A stretch of DNA of 64,000 nucleotides from Riemerella columbipharyngis (GCF_900101995.1 NZ_FNAS01000002.1:156105-220104); one strand, 5' to 3'. Positions 1 to 8,602 are shown, numbered from the stretch's first letter. Program-made: numbers and translations. The notes: a model not told the origin generated them from the sequence alone.

Positions 1-1635
1 ACGCATCGCCATTCCGATGCCTTGCCCAAGAATAGTTGCTTCGCGAATACCGGTATCGGCGACACGTAATTCCCCATATTTCTCTTGCATTCCCTCCAAG
101 CCTTGGTTCACATCGCCAATATTTCCAGAATCTTCACCAAACACAAGTGTTTCAGGGTATTTTGCAAATATTTTATCAAAATTATTTCTGATGATTACTC
201 TGCCGTCCACTTCTTCAGACGAATCGCTATATATAGGTTTTATTTCTTTTACATTAGTTGCTTTCCACTGGGATTCCGAATACAGATGAGAAGAATAGTG
301 GTTTTTCTCTACGCTCGAAATCTCTTTGTAAAACTGCTGTAATGCCTGTCTTTCTATGGTATGACTGCCTCTGGTTACCAACAATGTTTTACGCACAAGA
401 TGAAAAACATCTTTCTTAGATTTAGATATAACCTTATTGAATTTATCTATAATAGATTGAATTTCTGCATTCTGAGGAATCATCTTTTTCACTAACGGCA
501 TTGCCTTGTCCCTCAAATCGGAAATTTCTTTTTGGTAATTTTCCCATGCTTTCTTTTGCCCATCTTTTACCGCTTTTTTGGCTTCTTTTTCAATGGTATC
601 CAATTCTTCTTCTGTTGCAATGATTTCCTTGTTCCCTTCTATTACAGCTTCATAGCCGAGAATCCATTCACGAAACTTTTTAAGTCCGTCAAACTCTATC
701 TCCCAGTCCAGTCGCTCTTGAGATTTATACCTTTCGTGAGAACCGGAAGTAGAATGCCCCTGAGGCTGCGTAACCTCCGTTATATGCACCACCACAGGAA
801 TACTTTCCTCTCTTGCAAACTGCTCTGCACGGGCGTAGGCATTCAGTACTCCCTCGTAATCCCACGCTTTGGCAGTAATGATTTCACAGCCTTGGTTTTC
901 GCCTTCTTTTCTTTGAAAACCGGAAAGCATTTCAGAGATATCCGCTTTTGCCCTTTGGTTTTTAGTAGGCACAGAAATACCATAGCCATCATCCCAAATA
1001 CTTACAATCATTGGTACCTGCAAAGCACAAGCTGCATTGAGGGTTTCCCAAAAATGTCCTTCTGCCGTAGAAGCATCGCCTATCGTTCCAAAAGCTACTT
1101 CCCTACCTTGATTACTAAATTTTTCCACCCCTTCAAACGACACTTCTTTATAAATTTTGGAAGCATACGCCAATCCTAAAAGTCTTGGCATCTGCCCCGC
1201 CGTAGGAGAAATGTCGGAAGATATATTTTTTTGTTGTGTTAAATTTTTCCAAGAACCATCTTCATTCAAACTTCTTGTAGCATAGTGACCATTCATCTGT
1301 CTCCCCCCCGATGCGGGCTCTCTCTCCACGCTGGTATCCGCATATAGTTGTGCAAAAAAACTTTCAATCGTAACGGCACCTACAGCCATAGAGAAAGTTT
1401 GGTCTCTGTAATAGCCCGAGCGGAAATCACCATCTCTAAAAACTTTAGCCATTGCAATCTGTGGCAGCTCTTTACCGTCTCCAAAAATCCCAAATTTAGC
1501 CTTCCCCGTAAGAACCTCTCTTCTACCTAAATAAGACATCTCTCTGGAAACACGCCCCAGTCTATAATCTTCTAATACAGACTTTTTGAAATCTTCAAAC
1601 GACACACTTTGTGTCTCTATATAGTTAGTTTTCAT
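1..1635 (-). CDS. 2-oxoacid dehydrogenase E1, fused alpha/beta (partial, runs off left edge)
   Basis: Thiamine-diphosphate-dependent E1 of a branched-chain or other 2-oxoacid dehydrogenase complex, which decarboxylates the oxoacid and passes the acyl group to lipoyl-E2. About 545 N-terminal codons are present and the frame is still open at base 1. The alpha-type half carries a TPP/Mg motif beginning GDASTAEGHFWETLNAA at about residues 185-201, followed by WDDGYGISVPT. From about residue 475 the beta-type half begins (VFGEDSGNIGDVNQGLEG), so alpha and beta are fused in one chain, as is common in Bacteroidota. The ATG at 1635 is chosen because a TAnnTTTG box lies 19 nt upstream. Substrate choice (2-oxoisovalerate or other) cannot be fixed from this fragment. 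Confidence 0.88.
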   Translation of the reverse strand, partial: MKTNYIETQSVSFEDFKKSVLEDYRLGRVSREMSYLGRREVLTGKAKFGIFGDGKELPQIAMAKVFRDGDFRSGYYRDQTFSMAVGAVTIESFFAQLYADTSVEREPASGGRQMNGHYATRSLNEDGSWKNLTQQKNISSDISPTAGQMPRLLGLAYASKIYKEVSFEGVEKFSNQGREVAFGTIGDASTAEGHFWETLNAACALQVPMIVSIWDDGYGISVPTKNQRAKADISEMLSGFQRKEGENQGCEIITAKAWDYEGVLNAYARAEQFAREESIPVVVHITEVTQPQGHSTSGSHERYKSQERLDWEIEFDGLKKFREWILGYEAVIEGNKEIIATEEELDTIEKEAKKAVKDGQKKAWENYQKEISDLRDKAMPLVKKMIPQNAEIQSIIDKFNKVISKSKKDVFHLVRKTLLVTRGSHTIERQALQQFYKEISSVEKNHYSSHLYSESQWKATNVKEIKPIYSDSSEEVDGRVIIRNNFDKIFAKYPETLVFGEDSGNIGDVNQGLEGMQEKYGELRVADTGIREATILGQGIGMAMR

Positions 1636-1653
1636 ACTTGATTTGAATTTCTA

Positions 1654-1661
1654 CAAATATA
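1654..1661 (-). promoter_or_regulatory. Bacteroidetes -7 box for the E1 gene
   Basis: TATATTTG on the minus strand, matching the TAnnTTTG -7 consensus of this phylum and 19 nt before the ATG. No convincing -33 TTTG was located. Confidence 0.6.
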
Positions 1662-1950
1662 AAATTTTTTAGGTTAAGAATAAAGTAATTGACTAAAAAA
1701 TCTTACCTCTATATTATATCAAGACAAACACCGATTATTAAATCCGTAAAACAACCATTACTTAAAAATTATTATAACGACTAATATTCAATATCATATG
1801 TAAAAATATAGAGACAAATATCACGCAGCCTATTTTAATTAAACCTATCTCTAATCATTAAAAAACTTGTAGCCATTTTTTTTATTTTGACCAATAAAAT
1901 ATAGATAATTATTTTCTCTCAATCTTCTATAACGCAATCAGCTACAATAT
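1662..1950. other. AT-rich intergenic region, nothing recognised
   Basis: Very AT-rich spacer between the E1 promoter and the end of the lipoprotein operon. Both strands were checked. I see no coding frame of note and no hairpin followed by a T tract. Confidence 0.5.
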
Positions 1951-2406
1951 CTATTTGATTAAATCATTTTGTTCTGAATCTATATGATTAACCAAAAAAC
2001 CGGTCGGCTTAAATTTTAGGCCGGCTGATTTTATTTGTCCCTTTTCTATTGTTACAGCAGTATATCCCAATACATTATTTCCACTAAAAACTCCGAAATA
2101 AATAGTAGTTTGTTTGTCTATAACTTCCAAATCATAAACATCTTGTAACTTAAATGTAGCTACTCCATCAGCTTCTGTAACAACAGATCTGTCAGAATGT
2201 ATTGGTTTAAAGAAAACAGTGTTTGGTCCAGCATTAGCATCAAACATATAAACTGTAACCCCTTGTTTTACCTTTCCATTTTGTACTACTTTAATTTTTG
2301 CTTCTGTAGTTGTTGAGTTAGATTTCTTGTCATCATCTTTTCTACAAGATGTAACTACTCCGCCTAAGAATACCATAAGAATGGTAAAAAGAATAAACTT
2401 TCTCAT
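1951..2406 (-). CDS. Lipoprotein of unknown function (paralogue of the next gene upstream)
   Basis: A 151-aa lipoprotein. Basic N-terminus, hydrophobic stretch and lipobox VVTSC at about residues 17-21, followed by a charged, Ser/Thr-rich linker. The remainder is a small beta-rich domain with the pattern KIKVVQNGKVKQGVTVYMFDA, then TEADGVATFKL. The upstream gene (2428-2814) repeats this pattern (KITVLHENGSTQEGVVVLMFDA, then TDSNGLAYFDL), so the two look like a tandem duplication. The V-x-V-x-MFDA...D-G-x-A-x-F layout resembles carboxypeptidase-regulatory or transthyretin-like beta-sandwich folds, but that is inference. It is the last gene of a three-gene minus-strand operon, 21 nt after its neighbour. 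Function is unknown. Confidence 0.75.
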   Translation of the reverse strand: MRKFILFTILMVFLGGVVTSCRKDDDKKSNSTTTEAKIKVVQNGKVKQGVTVYMFDANAGPNTVFFKPIHSDRSVVTEADGVATFKLQDVYDLEVIDKQTTIYFGVFSGNNVLGYTAVTIEKGQIKSAGLKFKPTGFLVNHIDSEQNDLIK

Positions 2407-2427
2407 TGTTTTATTTATTTTATTAAG

Positions 2428-2848
2428 TTATTTAATCACAATTTCAGAAGAATACACATGTCCTTTTTTCAGAGTAAACGCCGGCTGGTTTTTACCTATC
2501 AAACTATAGGAATCATCGCTATTTTTAGTAAATCCGGCAAAGTAAAAAGTTTGCCCCTCAGAAGACTCAAAAAAAGCCAAATCAAAGTATGCCAATCCAT
2601 TTGAATCTGTAACCGCCTCTTTCAATATTCTAGGAAGCGGTTTATCCGTTTCTACTTTAGCATCAAACATCAGCACCACTACTCCTTCTTGCGTAGAACC
2701 ATTCTCGTGCAATACGGTAATCTTTGCACTTGTAGAGGTTTTAATAATTTCTGTAGAGGATGACGACGAAGTACTTGTAGTACTTTCCTCTTTTCTGCAA
2801 GCCACTAAACACAATAACAGTTAATGGCACTAATAACAGCTTTTTCAT
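2428..2848 (-). pseudogene. Lipoprotein paralogue with a frameshift inside its signal peptide
   Basis: The long open frame (2428-2814) starts only at a TTG and begins MCLVACRKEE, which gives a lipobox (LVAC) but no proper signal peptide. A normal lipoprotein start, ATG at 2848 encoding MKKLLLVPLTVIV, lies just upstream in the other frame. Removing one base between about 2820 and 2814 would join them into a textbook lipoprotein signal. In the frame as it stands, a TAA blocks any upstream start. The mature part is a close paralogue of the 1951-2406 product. It sits 7 nt after the 170-aa lipoprotein gene in the same operon. Either the gene is broken or one base is wrong in the assembly. Confidence 0.65.
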
Positions 2849-2855
2849 TTTTGAG

Positions 2856-3368
2856 TTATTTTAATTCTTTATTTGTTTTCGTTATTTCATCAAATCTAAG
2901 CTCAATCTTTTTCCTTCCTTTTCTTCCATATTCCACAACAACTTTTTCTGCACCAATTCCTATAATCTTTCCTTCCGTAATATCGCCTTTTCTCTTAAAC
3001 ACAACCGAATCACCTATTTTCAAATCTATTTCTGCATTTGCCACTGTTTTGATATTCGTAATGGTATTTTGCACTCCCCAAACATCTCCTATTACTTTTA
3101 CTTTCTCACCATTATCTTTCACATAAATTTTAGCATTTCTTACAAACTCTCCTTGATATTTTCCCGTAAGATTGTCAACAGCCTGCTCCAAAGCATCTGA
3201 ACCTGATTTTGCTTCGGCTTCTACATCTCTGCTTATCAATGAATATTGTTTGCTATCATCTATATTTCTATTACTTATAGAATTCAAATTCCCTATTTTC
3301 ACCCAAGAGTTGCAAGATGCCAAAATTCCACTCAACAACATCATCGTAGATAAAGTTTTTATTTTCAT
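2856..3368 (-). CDS. Lipoprotein of unknown function, first gene of lipoprotein operon
   Basis: 170 aa with a lipoprotein signal: MKIKTLSTMMLLSGILASC, Cys19 being the predicted lipidated residue. The mature part starts with a polar region rich in Asn/Ser/Asp. The C-terminal half (about 105-165) is beta-rich: a DLKIGDSVVFKRKGD segment, then KIIGIGAEKVVVEYGRKGRKKIEL, reminiscent of a small SH3/KOW-like barrel. No enzyme motif is visible. It heads the three-gene minus-strand lipoprotein operon, with a TAnnTTTG box 21 nt upstream. It is divergent from the XRE-type pseudogene, whose promoter lies about 90 bp away. Function is unknown. Confidence 0.75.
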   Translation of the reverse strand: MKIKTLSTMMLLSGILASCNSWVKIGNLNSISNRNIDDSKQYSLISRDVEAEAKSGSDALEQAVDNLTGKYQGEFVRNAKIYVKDNGEKVKVIGDVWGVQNTITNIKTVANAEIDLKIGDSVVFKRKGDITEGKIIGIGAEKVVVEYGRKGRKKIELRFDEITKTNKELK

Positions 3369-3388
3369 AAATGTTAATTTTTATGTTA

Positions 3389-3396
3389 CAAAATTA
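3389..3396 (-). promoter_or_regulatory. -7 box for the lipoprotein operon
   Basis: TAATTTTG on the minus strand, 21 nt before the ATG at 3368. It fits the TAnnTTTG consensus. Confidence 0.55.
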
Positions 3397-3447
3397 AACT
3401 TTAACATCTATTAACATTTAATTTTCGGTTTCTTTTATTTTACTATT

Positions 3448-3465
3448 AGTATAAAATTTTATACT
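3448..3465. promoter_or_regulatory. 18-bp perfect palindrome, probable operator of the XRE regulator
   Basis: AGTATAAAATTTTATACT is a perfect 18-bp palindrome. Its right end overlaps the -7 box TACTTTTG (3462-3469) of the XRE gene that starts at 3488. A dyad on top of the promoter of a small HTH regulator is the usual arrangement for autorepression. Binding is inferred, not shown. Confidence 0.5.
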
Positions 3466-3469
3466 TTTG
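3462..3469 (+). promoter_or_regulatory. -7 box for the XRE regulator
   Basis: TACTTTTG, 18 nt before the ATG at 3488, overlapping the right end of the 18-bp palindrome. Confidence 0.55.
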
Positions 3470-3487
3470 GTAAAAATTTAGTATATC

Positions 3488-3859
3488 ATGGAAATAGAAA
3501 AAGTAGTAGAAAAAATTGTTCAGTACAGAAACAAAAAAGGCTATACCTACGAAAATATGGCAAACGAGCTAGAGCTTACGCCCGCTGCTTATAGAAAAAT
3601 AGAAACCGGAGAAACCAAAACTAACCGTGGAAAGATTGTTTAAAATTTCTGAAATTTTAGAAACTCCTATCAGCCAAATATTAGATTTTGACAAATGCAG
3701 TTTTGTACAGCACAACTACGGAAGCGAGAGTATTTATTCTTCTAAAATAGAAAATTTCTATCAAGAAAACAAAGAAGTTACCGATCAACTCATAAAGCCA
3801 AAGACGATATCATCGCTCTTCTAAAAGAAGAAATATCCCTTCTAAAAGCAATGAAATAA
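3488..3859 (+). pseudogene. XRE-family HTH regulator, disrupted by two frameshifts
   Basis: The first frame from ATG 3488 gives an XRE helix-turn-helix (YRNKKGYTYENMANELELTP, then AAYRKIETGETKTN) and stops at 3644. The next frame supplies the expected continuation LTVERLFKISEILETPISQI and a DF motif, running to about 3797. A third frame then supplies KDDIIALLKEEISLLKAMK, ending at TAA 3857-3859. At 3621-3626 the sequence is explained by loss of one copy of a CTAAC direct repeat. The second break, at 3793-3797, is explained by loss of one A from an A-run. Restored, the protein would be about 125 aa: HTH plus a helical tail. It is probably inactive unless the breaks are sequencing errors. Confidence 0.75.
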
Positions 3860-3870
3860 ATTAAAATTCT

Positions 3871-3878
3871 TACTTTTG
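3871..3878 (+). promoter_or_regulatory. -7 box for fabG
   Basis: TACTTTTG, 22 nt upstream of the fabG ATG at 3901. Confidence 0.55.
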
Positions 3879-3900
3879 GGCTATTAAAAAGAACGAAATT

Positions 3901-4644
3901 ATGAAATTATTAGAAGGAAAAACAGCTCTAATTACTGGTGGTACCAGAGGAATTGGCAAAGGTATCGTAGAAGCATTTGCAGCACAAGGCACTCAGATCG
4001 CTTTTACTTTCGCAGGATCTGCAGATAAAGCTCAAGCTATTGAAAGTGAACTAAGTAAAATCACAGAAATAAAAGCATACCAAAGTGATGCGTCAGACTA
4101 CGAAGCATCACAGCAGTTGGCAGAACAAGTTTTGAAAGATTTTGGAAAAATAGACATTTTAATCAATAATGCGGGAATAACTCGGGATAATCTTATGCTC
4201 AGAATGTCCAAAGATGATTGGGATACTATTATTAAGACAAATCTCGATTCTGTATTCAATCTTACCAAAGCGGTAATCAAACCTATGATGAAAGCCCGCA
4301 GCGGCAGTATTATCAATATGACTTCTGTGGTAGGCATAAAAGGAAATGCAGGACAAGCCAACTATGCGGCATCCAAAGCCGGTGTAATAGGATTTACTAA
4401 ATCTATCGCCTTGGAATTGGGCTCCAGAAATATTCGTTGCAATGCCATAGCTCCCGGCTTTATAGAAACAGAAATGACTGCCGCATTGGATGAAAAAACA
4501 GTACAAGGCTGGAGAGATGCCATACCTCTAAAAAGAGGCGGACAGCCGGAAGATGTGGCTAATGCTTGCGTATTTTTAGCCTCAGAGTTGTCTGCTTATA
4601 TCACGGGGCAAGTTCTTAATATAGATGGCGGAATGTTGACTTAA
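3901..4644 (+). CDS. fabG: 3-oxoacyl-[acyl-carrier-protein] reductase
   Basis: 247-aa short-chain dehydrogenase of fatty-acid elongation, reducing 3-oxoacyl-ACP with NADPH in the cytoplasm. The N-terminal cofactor motif TGGTRGIGKG lies at about residues 13-22, with NNAG in INNAGITRDNLMLRM at about 88-91. The catalytic Ser lies in IINMTSVVG and the Tyr-x3-Lys in NYAASKAGVIGF (about Y151, K155). The C-terminal GQVLNIDGGM is typical of FabG. Length and the ITRDNL segment favour FabG over other SDRs. It is monocistronic, with its own -7 box and a strong inverted repeat downstream. The acp and fabF partners lie far away at 28.4-29.9 kb. Confidence 0.95.
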   Translation: MKLLEGKTALITGGTRGIGKGIVEAFAAQGTQIAFTFAGSADKAQAIESELSKITEIKAYQSDASDYEASQQLAEQVLKDFGKIDILINNAGITRDNLMLRMSKDDWDTIIKTNLDSVFNLTKAVIKPMMKARSGSIINMTSVVGIKGNAGQANYAASKAGVIGFTKSIALELGSRNIRCNAIAPGFIETEMTAALDEKTVQGWRDAIPLKRGGQPEDVANACVFLASELSAYITGQVLNIDGGMLT

Positions 4645-4751
4645 AACACGAGAAGTAACCTATTTCATCCATTCAATCTCTCGTTTGTAAGATTAGATTG
4701 AAAATCCATCAAGTATTAAAAATAAAATTAAAAAAAAACACAAAACTCCAT

Positions 4752-4789
4752 ATGCGTCTGAACTCATTTTGAAAATCAGACGCATATAT
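4752..4789 (+). terminator. Stem-loop downstream of fabG
   Basis: Perfect 12-bp arms ATATGCGTCTGA (4752-4763) and TCAGACGCATAT (4778-4789) around a 14-nt loop. No T tract follows, so it may be a terminator of the Bacteroidetes type or an RNA-stabilising hairpin. Confidence 0.5.
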
Positions 4790-4905
4790 ATATTATACCG
4801 CCATTGGTTTTAGTAAATTATTCAGGATTTTTTGAGCTTATCGAATAAATTTAAAATTTTTGTTCAATTACTTTGTGACTACTAAAATCTGATAAAATTC
4901 ATTCT

Positions 4906-5598
4906 CTAATGACTATGAAACAAATGTCCTAATAGTGCCACCCCTCCCCCCATAAGAACAAGAAAAATTTTCTGAAAATCCATCTTGTGGTTCTTATTGC
5001 TCTCAAAAATAATTACAGAAGAAATATGTAGAAATATTCCTTCTACCAATGCCAACAGATAAGATTCGTACCGTCCATTGATATAGTTTCCGAAGAAAAA
5101 CCCCAAAGGAGATGCTGCCGCAAAAGCCCCTATCAATGCCATAGCATAAAACTTAGGCATCTTGGAAGTGTAGAGATATGCACCCAGTATAAAAGAAATA
5201 GGGAATTTATGCACCAATATACCAAGCAAATAAGGCAGACGAATAGTAGTAGAGCCTGCTAATGGCATTCCCTCTATAAAGGCATGTACAAACATCCCAA
5301 ACATCAACGCCGTAGGTATCAAAACATTATTATCTTTGCTGTAATGAAAATGCCCGTGCTCCAAGCCTTTAGTGATATTTTCTAAAATCAATTGTAAAAG
5401 AACCCCGGCAATAACCCAAATACCTATATTAGGCCCGCCATTCTCATAGACGGCTGGAAAAATCTCACATACACAAACCGTTATAATGAACCCCGCACTG
5501 AGTACCAAGAGTTTCTTAGCAAAACCTCTATTAGTCCCCAGAAGCCTGCCAACCAAAGCACCAAGGCAAACAACCAAAATCAATAATGCGGTAATCAT
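4906..5598 (-). CDS. ZIP-family divalent metal transporter
   Basis: 230-aa polytopic membrane protein with about eight hydrophobic segments. The ZIP metal-site motifs are present: HAFIEG (with HVH-type context MFVHAFIEGMPLAG, about residues 103-116) in TM4 and VHKFPISFILG in TM5. A His-rich stretch LEHGHFHYS (about 78-86) lies on the loop between TM3 and TM4, and the protein ends in HLFHSH. ZIP proteins move Zn2+, Fe2+ or related ions into the cytoplasm; the particular metal cannot be told. It is a single gene with its own -7 box. Confidence 0.88.
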   Translation of the reverse strand: MITALLILVVCLGALVGRLLGTNRGFAKKLLVLSAGFIITVCVCEIFPAVYENGGPNIGIWVIAGVLLQLILENITKGLEHGHFHYSKDNNVLIPTALMFGMFVHAFIEGMPLAGSTTIRLPYLLGILVHKFPISFILGAYLYTSKMPKFYAMALIGAFAAASPLGFFFGNYINGRYESYLLALVEGIFLHISSVIIFESNKNHKMDFQKIFLVLMGGGVALLGHLFHSH

Positions 5599-5624
5599 AC
5601 AAAAGATAAAAATAATTTATTCTG

Positions 5625-5632
5625 CAAAGATA
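5625..5632 (-). promoter_or_regulatory. -7 box for the ZIP transporter
   Basis: TATCTTTG on the minus strand, 26 nt before the ATG at 5598. Confidence 0.55.
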
Positions 5633-5721
5633 ATCAAACAAAATCGGAATGTATTTATCTCGCTTCGTTTTTTATATTTTTTAATTGAAAAATTAAACTT
5701 TTTTCTTCGTTAGGAAATATC

Positions 5722-5853
5722 CTATTCTATACATTTGAAGCCGAATTTCCTATTGTAAAACTCTTCAAAACCGTAATCAATAAAAAAATCCATAGCCTTT
5801 CTCCTCAAAAGAAAGTTGCTGAAAGCCAAAATTGAGTTTGATTTTACTTTCAT
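5722..5853 (-). CDS. Possible 43-aa small ORF, unknown
   Basis: An ATG-started minus-strand frame of 43 codons lies in the 440-bp gap between the ZIP and engB genes. The product begins MKVKSNSILAF, is basic and aromatic-rich, and has no signal or known motif. No good promoter box was seen. It may be a small gene, a remnant or chance. The rest of this gap is AT-rich with nothing recognisable. Confidence 0.25.
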   Translation of the reverse strand: MKVKSNSILAFSNFLLRRKAMDFFIDYGFEEFYNRKFGFKCIE

Positions 5854-6040
5854 AAAAATAATGAATTTGCCCTATTTCAATTTATATAAGACATACAATT
5901 CATATACTATTATTCCTAAATAAAATATTTTCAATATCAATAACCGTATGACAGTAGAAGTTTTGTTTTAGTGGTAATTTATAATTTCGAAGCTGTAAAA
6001 ATCAAATTCAGCAGATAATCTTAACCTATGGAACTAAGCA

Positions 6041-6673
6041 TCAAAAACCAACCTTATTATCTCTCAGAAGTTGATTAGTCTGCTCTATAAAGTCTAAAAT
6101 AGCGTCTGTCCCCGTTTTTTTTTCTGCCGAAGTAATGAACATAGGAGGAAGCTCTTCCCAAGTTTCAAGAAGCCTTTGGGAATATTTTTCCACATTGCTT
6201 TTGGCGGCATTGGGTTTCATTTTGTCCTCTTTGGTAAATATAATAGAGAAAGGTACTCCATTTTCTCCACACCATTCCAGAAACTCCAAATCTATTTTTT
6301 GAGGGGTATGCCTTATGTCTATTAGCGTAAAAAGATTAACCAGATTTTTACGGTTAAGGATATAGCCGGTAATGAGTTTTTCAAAAACCTGCCTTTGAGA
6401 TTTAGACACCTTTGCATAACCGTAGCCTGGCAAATCAGTAAGAAACCAATCATTGTTAATTCTGAAATGATTGATAAGCTGAGTTTTACCCGGTGTTTGG
6501 GAAGTTTTTGCCAAACCTTTATGATTAGTAACAGCATTGATAAGAGAAGATTTCCCAACATTAGACCGTCCTATAAAAGCATATTCCGGAATTTTGTCAT
6601 CGGGACAATCCTGCCATCTTTGGCTACTTTTCTCAAATATTGCAGATTTTATGAGCATATTATATTTAGGCAT
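6041..6673 (-). CDS. engB: Ribosome biogenesis GTP-binding protein EngB/YsxC
   Basis: 210-aa small GTPase of the TrmE-Era-EngA-EngB-Septin group that assists assembly of the large ribosomal subunit. G1 is [13 protein letters not shown] (about 34-46), the G2 threonine is in SQTPGKTQ, G3 is [11 protein letters not shown] (about 76-86) and G4 is FTKEDK (about 145-150). All nucleotide-binding motifs are intact and the length is typical. The ATG overlaps the stop of the upstream hydrolase gene by 8 nt, so the two are probably translated from one message starting near 7450. Confidence 0.95.
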   Translation of the reverse strand: MPKYNMLIKSAIFEKSSQRWQDCPDDKIPEYAFIGRSNVGKSSLINAVTNHKGLAKTSQTPGKTQLINHFRINNDWFLTDLPGYGYAKVSKSQRQVFEKLITGYILNRKNLVNLFTLIDIRHTPQKIDLEFLEWCGENGVPFSIIFTKEDKMKPNAAKSNVEKYSQRLLETWEELPPMFITSAEKKTGTDAILDFIEQTNQLLRDNKVGF

Positions 6674-7430
6674 TATGCTTTAACAGCCATTGGTATAGAA
6701 TTTCATTAAATTCTTCTGGTCTTTCCATCATAGCAGCGTGCCCACACTTATCTATCCAAAAAAGTTCGGAGTTTGGAATATACTTATGCATATCTTCTGC
6801 CACTTCCGGAGGGGTTACATTGTCTTGTTTTCCCCAAATGATGCAAGTAGGACAAGAGATTAACGGAAGGTCTTTCAGCATATTATGTTTTATGGCACTT
6901 CTGGCAAGCATTACTGTTTTTATGCCTTTCATTCTATCGTTTACTACAGCAAAAACCTCATCTACCAATTCGTCCGTAGCAACATCAGGATCAAAAAACA
7001 CTTCTTGAGTTTTCCTCTTGATATATTCTTTATCGCTTTTTCTTGGGAAACTGTCTCCGAAAGATTTTTCATACAGCCCAGAACTTCCCGTAAGCACCAG
7101 GCGGCTTACCAGCTCCGGTTTTGCCAAAGTAAGAATAAGCCCTACATGCCCCCCCATAGAATTACCTACGATGGTTACAGATTCGCCTATTTCCTCTTTA
7201 ATAAACCTTGCCACAAATTTAGAAATAGCCGTAAGATTGGTATTGATAATTGATAAATCATAAATAGGAAGCTCCGGTACTAACATTCTATACCCCTTGG
7301 CAGAAAAAAAATCTACCATCTTATCAAAATTACTGAGCCCCCCCATTAGCCCATGAAGAAGAACGATAGGCTCTCCTTTTCCTTCTTCGATATAGTTGAA
7401 TTTTGGTCTTTTCTTAATAATAAACTTCAT
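6666..7430 (-). CDS. Alpha/beta-fold hydrolase
   Basis: 254 aa. The oxyanion and nucleophile regions are clear: LLHGLMGG (about 24-31) and the nucleophile elbow GNSMGG (about 91-96, Ser93). The acid lies in [10 protein letters not shown] (about 202-211) and the catalytic His in [15 protein letters not shown] (about 234-248). This is the full Ser-Asp-His set of the family. The substrate is unknown; such proteins are esterases, lipases or C-C hydrolases. It is the first gene of a two-gene unit with engB, overlapping it by 8 nt. Confidence 0.88.
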   Translation of the reverse strand: MKFIIKKRPKFNYIEEGKGEPIVLLHGLMGGLSNFDKMVDFFSAKGYRMLVPELPIYDLSIINTNLTAISKFVARFIKEEIGESVTIVGNSMGGHVGLILTLAKPELVSRLVLTGSSGLYEKSFGDSFPRKSDKEYIKRKTQEVFFDPDVATDELVDEVFAVVNDRMKGIKTVMLARSAIKHNMLKDLPLISCPTCIIWGKQDNVTPPEVAEDMHKYIPNSELFWIDKCGHAAMMERPEEFNEILYQWLLKHNA

Positions 7431-7447
7431 AAAACACTTACTGAATG

Positions 7448-7455
7448 CAAAAATA
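7448..7455 (-). promoter_or_regulatory. -7 box for hydrolase-engB
   Basis: TATTTTTG on the minus strand, 17 nt before the ATG at 7430. Confidence 0.5.
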
Positions 7456-7550
7456 CAAATTATAAATTATTTAAACCAAAGTTATTAGCTTAAAACGAGT
7501 AAAGATAAACAAAATTTTGAAATAAAACAGAAAACTGCACTCAAACTAAA

Positions 7551-8234
7551 TCAAAATATTTCTTTCTTTCTCTGCCTTACTCCTTGAAAATCTTTTAGAT
7601 AAAAAGGTTCAAAATAAGCCACATCCTCAATCTCTTTATTTTTGAATTTTTCAACTCCTTTCTTTATAAGATATTGAGCCGATGGATAAACATCGGAGCG
7701 AAACTCTGCATTCGGTAGTTTTAGCACTTCTTGAGCTTTGGTGCAGCCATCTCCCACAAAAAGAACCCGTTGTCCTGTGTGTTCATCAAAAGAATTCTCG
7801 TCTAATATTTTTGCCTCTGTTTTTGTAATCATTTCTCCATTATTAGGATCAAATACTGCCGTATAAACCTCCATTCTTCGGGCATCTATTATCGGGATAA
7901 TGGCATCGTACCCGTTTCCTAAAAAAGGCTCTGCCATAGAAACTAAAGAATTAACCGCTACCAAAGGTATCCCTAATCCAAAACAAAATCCCTTAGCAGA
8001 CGCCGCACCAATCCGCAATCCGGTATAAGAGCCCGGCCCCATTCCCAGACATACGGCATCTAAATCTTTCAGGGTAATTTCTGCTCCCTCCAATGCCCAT
8101 TCCACAAAAGTGTGTAGGTTTTCGCTTTGCTTGTAATCGCCTGTTCTTTCTTCGCAAAGACATAAAAGTTCATTCCCATTGGAAATGGCGACAGAACAAT
8201 TTTTGGACGAGGTCTCTAAGTGTAAAATTTTCAT
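7551..8234 (-). CDS. tsaB: tRNA threonylcarbamoyladenosine biosynthesis protein TsaB
   Basis: 227 aa of the ASKHA fold. TsaB partners TsaD and TsaE to install t6A at position 37 of ANN-decoding tRNAs. The N-terminus ILHLETSSKNCSVAIS is the phosphate-1-like loop. The GPGSYTGLRIG motif (about 67-77) is diagnostic, as is the following AKGFCFGLGIPL. Length and C-terminus are normal for the family. A -7 box lies 24 nt upstream and a terminator separates it from the T9SS remnant before it, so it is transcribed alone. Confidence 0.93.
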   Translation of the reverse strand: MKILHLETSSKNCSVAISNGNELLCLCEERTGDYKQSENLHTFVEWALEGAEITLKDLDAVCLGMGPGSYTGLRIGAASAKGFCFGLGIPLVAVNSLVSMAEPFLGNGYDAIIPIIDARRMEVYTAVFDPNNGEMITKTEAKILDENSFDEHTGQRVLFVGDGCTKAQEVLKLPNAEFRSDVYPSAQYLIKKGVEKFKNKEIEDVAYFEPFYLKDFQGVRQRKKEIF

Positions 8235-8258
8235 TGAAAAGCCCGTTTGTTATAGTGG

Positions 8259-8266
8259 CAAAGATA
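8259..8266 (-). promoter_or_regulatory. -7 box for tsaB
   Basis: TATCTTTG on the minus strand, 24 nt before the tsaB ATG. Confidence 0.55.
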
Positions 8267-8334
8267 GTAAAAACCGCTTTAGTTTTAGACTACATCAAGC
8301 AACAAAATTTACACCTCTATTATTTTATTCAAAA

Positions 8335-8366
8335 TAAAAAACCGCCTCAAAAAAAATCAAGGCGGC
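8335..8366 (-). terminator. Rho-independent terminator after the T9SS-domain remnant
   Basis: Minus-strand hairpin with CCGCCT/AGGCGG arms (8360-8365 and 8342-8347) followed by a run of T. It lies 24 nt beyond the stop of the T9SS-domain fragment. Confidence 0.7.
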
Positions 8367-8389
8367 ATAGTTCGTAAGAATATTATAAT

Positions 8390-8602
8390 TTAATTCTTAA
8401 TATTTTTTTTCACTTGTTTTTTGCTGTTTACTACTACGGATACCATATATATACCTTTGTTTAGCTGGCTTAGGTTTATGGTATTCTGGTGGGTATTGGC
8501 AGCTACCAAACGCCCGAGGGTATCATACACTTTGATTTCCGTAGGAACTTCCAATGTATTTACATAGAGAATATCTTTTACCGGATTAGGATATATCAAC
8601 AG
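8390..8602 (-). pseudogene. Orphan type IX secretion C-terminal sorting domain (gene remnant)
   Basis: About 70 codons encode an almost complete T9SS type A sorting domain: IYPNPVKDILYVNT at the start, KVYDTLGRLVA in the middle, and NLSQLNKGIYMVSVV near the end. This domain is normally the last 70-80 residues of a secreted protein, but here nothing precedes it. The frame meets a stop within about 15 codons and the only start is a TTG overlapping the yraN stop. No signal peptide exists, so it cannot reach the T9SS. It keeps a terminator. Most likely the 5' part of a cargo gene was deleted, fusing the rest to the end of yraN. Confidence 0.75.

Noticed and set aside
532..1179. 215-codon plus-strand frame inside the E1 gene
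   Set aside because: It is antisense to the clearly coding E1 frame, with aromatic, low-complexity composition typical of shadow frames.
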